Shown here in pieces: positions 58,801-61,800 of a stretch of 64,000 nucleotides of DNA. The first letter of the stretch is position 1; each line of letters begins with the position of its first letter. The DNA is from Phallusia mammillata (lineage: Eukaryota > Chordata > Ascidiacea > Phlebobranchia > Ascidiidae): the NCBI GenBank assembly GCA_003260075.1, contig QLIY01000136.1, forward strand, positions 137,713 to 201,712, read 5' to 3'. A program made the position numbers and the translations under genes. Under the pieces are notes generated by a model. The model ran no database searches. It was given only the letters and a program-made list of their open reading frames with translations, and was not told the origin of the DNA.

Positions 58801-61800
58801 GATTGAATATTCCGATAAGCTGCGACGAAACTCTCCCCGACAACTTCAGCTGAAAGCTGAACGTTAAGTAGCCCTGTAACAAAATTTTAACGAATTAACA
58901 GAGTAAAATCGTTTAAAACTCGTTTAACGTCTGTCAGATACAAATTTTGTATTTACCAGTGCGACTTTCTGCCGCCGAACTAGGGTCGGAAAACACAGTG
59001 CCATTAGAAGTATCTGTCAGCGGGCGAACTGTAATGTTATACAGAGTGTTGGGCTGTAGATTATCAACTACTGCGACATTTCGAGTTGAAGTGGCAGTCA
59101 TAGGTGAACCGCGCTCAGATTGAATTGTATACTAAAACGAAAAAATAAGTTAATCCGGAGTTTCGAACACGAATCTCGTTGTACACACCTCGTAAGAACC
59201 GTACTGAGAGTCGGGGTCTATAATAAACGCAAATGAGGAAACACCTACAGCCAAGATAGTGGGTGCTGGAATTACAACTGCAAAAACAGAAAAGATAAGT
59301 TACCTATAGGATCATTCATATTTAACTGTTTGTATATCAACGGGAGACTTACTATTCGCAGTGCAAGTGCCCATTATCAAGGTAAATCCTTGCACACATT
59401 CGCAAGTAAATCCTCCGATGTTGTTTTGACATTCGGCGTTTTCGGAACAATCAGTAGCGTTGGATGTAGCGCATTCATCGATGTCGTCACAAACCTACGA
59501 GAAACCGTTATAATGTATTGTGCGCAAATAAACAAGGTGATGCCAGGTGTAAACGTCAAATCATTTCCACAATCTACTTCATAGACTGTTTAAAAATTCA
59601 ATTAATTCATATTTTACGAACAAAACAACCACAAAATTGTTACCGTTCCATCCCCGGTGAATCCCTCAAGGCAGCCGCAACTAAACGAACCATCGTTATC
59701 GATGCATGTCGAGTTATCCGCAGTGCAGTTGTTAAGAGTCGCGTTTGCACATTCGTCAATGTCAAGGCATGTTCCGTTAACAGACTCGTACCCATCCCTG
59801 AAGCAAAAAGTCAGATTTAAATCAATTAGATTACTGCATAGAGCGCTTTATCTCTATTACCGGCAGAAAAAAACAAAACTTTAGGCCGCGGTAGTGTGGT
59901 CACTTGTCAAACTTAAATGCATACACACTTCTTCTATTTACAAAGGTCGGCCTCAATACTGCTTCTATTTTCAAAGATTGTACTGACCTGCATATACACT
60001 CAAATGATCCGTCGTTGTTAACGCACAGCTGAGTGTTGCTGTTACACATAGGAGTGGTGACATTGCATTCGTCTACATCAACGCAAGTAAAGACATCGCT
60101 TCCCCTAAAACACAAGCACATCAATGTTATGGATCAAAAACTACATTACAACATGTAGTATATACCTTTCGTAACCGGACACACAGTCGCATTCGAAGGA
60201 GCCGCCAATGTTGGCACACTGAGATGTCATAGCTGTGCAGTTGTGTGTTGAGCTACATTCGTTAATGTCCATGCACAAAGTACCATTTTTCTCGTACCCA
60301 GGGATACATTCACAGCTGCATAAAAAAGATTTTTTGAAGACCATCAGACATGTGCATAAATGCCATTTCTTTAAATGTGTTCTTAAGCGCATGGGGCTTT
60401 GTATGTCACAGCCAATAAGTTTTTCCGCAAAAAAACGATTTGCTACAACTAATTAACCGAAGAGAGAAATTTATGCAATAGATACTGAGGCATAACTAGC
60501 TGACAAGAAACAATCTCACAATGTTATGTCTTCACACTAAATGTTGTCACAAATAGAAAAGGAGGTGGACGCAGCAATAAAAAGTAAAACTGTTCAAACG
60601 ACACACCACATACAAATTTGACACTCCGTAAGTTGGTTAACTTACCTGAAGTTTCCAACGCTATTTACACATACTGAGTTTGCTATGTCCGCACAAGACA
60701 TACTTCCATCATTACATTCGTCAACATCATCGCATCGTGTGTTGTCTGTAGTATTTACGCTGAATCCGGCGTTGCACGAGCAATTGAAATCGTTAAAAAT
60801 CGGTTGGCAATTTTGTTCACACGGATCTGATGCACAAAAGTCTATCGAGGAGCAGTTCCTTCCGTCACCTGGTTTATAGAAGGAAATTGTTTATCTAGTC
60901 TTCGCAAAGTGTGGGTGAAGGCTGCAAACAGTTCTGGCTTTCAGTAAAACCTTATTAAGAGTATAAAGAGAGAGAGAAACCTATTTAGATAAAGAGAGAA
61001 AGAAACCTATTTCCAAGAGTGCAAGGATAAAGCACTGAGACTTTTTAATAATTGTGACTCTGTAAAGGGATACAAGAACTGTTTTGGTGCCTTTGAAGTG
61101 ATGACTGGCAAAAAACAACTCGTTTATGGCTCAACCGAAGTTCATGTTAGCGACAGTTGCTAAATGCAAATCATACAGTTGAACCAAACCTAGGCATGAC
61201 TTTTAACATTTGAAAAGATCTGACATCAAAATCTGATTCCTTCTGAACAACTGGTTCACAATGTTGCCTTGCAATGCGTTTTTGGTAAGCGGGGTTAAAT
61301 AAAAACCCTTACCTGTTGTTCCTGGCGGACAATCGCTACAGTTAAATCCAGTTCCCGGTGCGGCTACATCTGTGCAATTCACTCCAGTGAAACATGCAGA
61401 CATGACACACTCATTCCGATCCTCCGAACATGTTACTCCGTCGTAAGCATCGGTGCACAAACAACCCACAATCTGGCAACATACTCACAATTTGTTAACG
61501 GTTCAGTGAAGCAGAATAAAAAGTCTATAAAGGTGGAACTATCAATGTATCCACAGTTAGGACCAATTCAGTACATAGCAATTTAAATCAAGTCCCATTG
61601 TTCCATTGACTTACGACAAACTCGCTTGATCCTGAGATGGTTTCGTTGAACTGACAAGTTGCGTTGTTGACGCACAAGCACAATCTTACAGGAATCATCA
61701 ACGACGCCACGCCACCTTGCGAATCTGTAGCTTCGATTTCCAGCGACAAGTTGCCCGTGTTTATGTTGGAATCCATCGGGGTCCAAGTTACGACGCCAGT

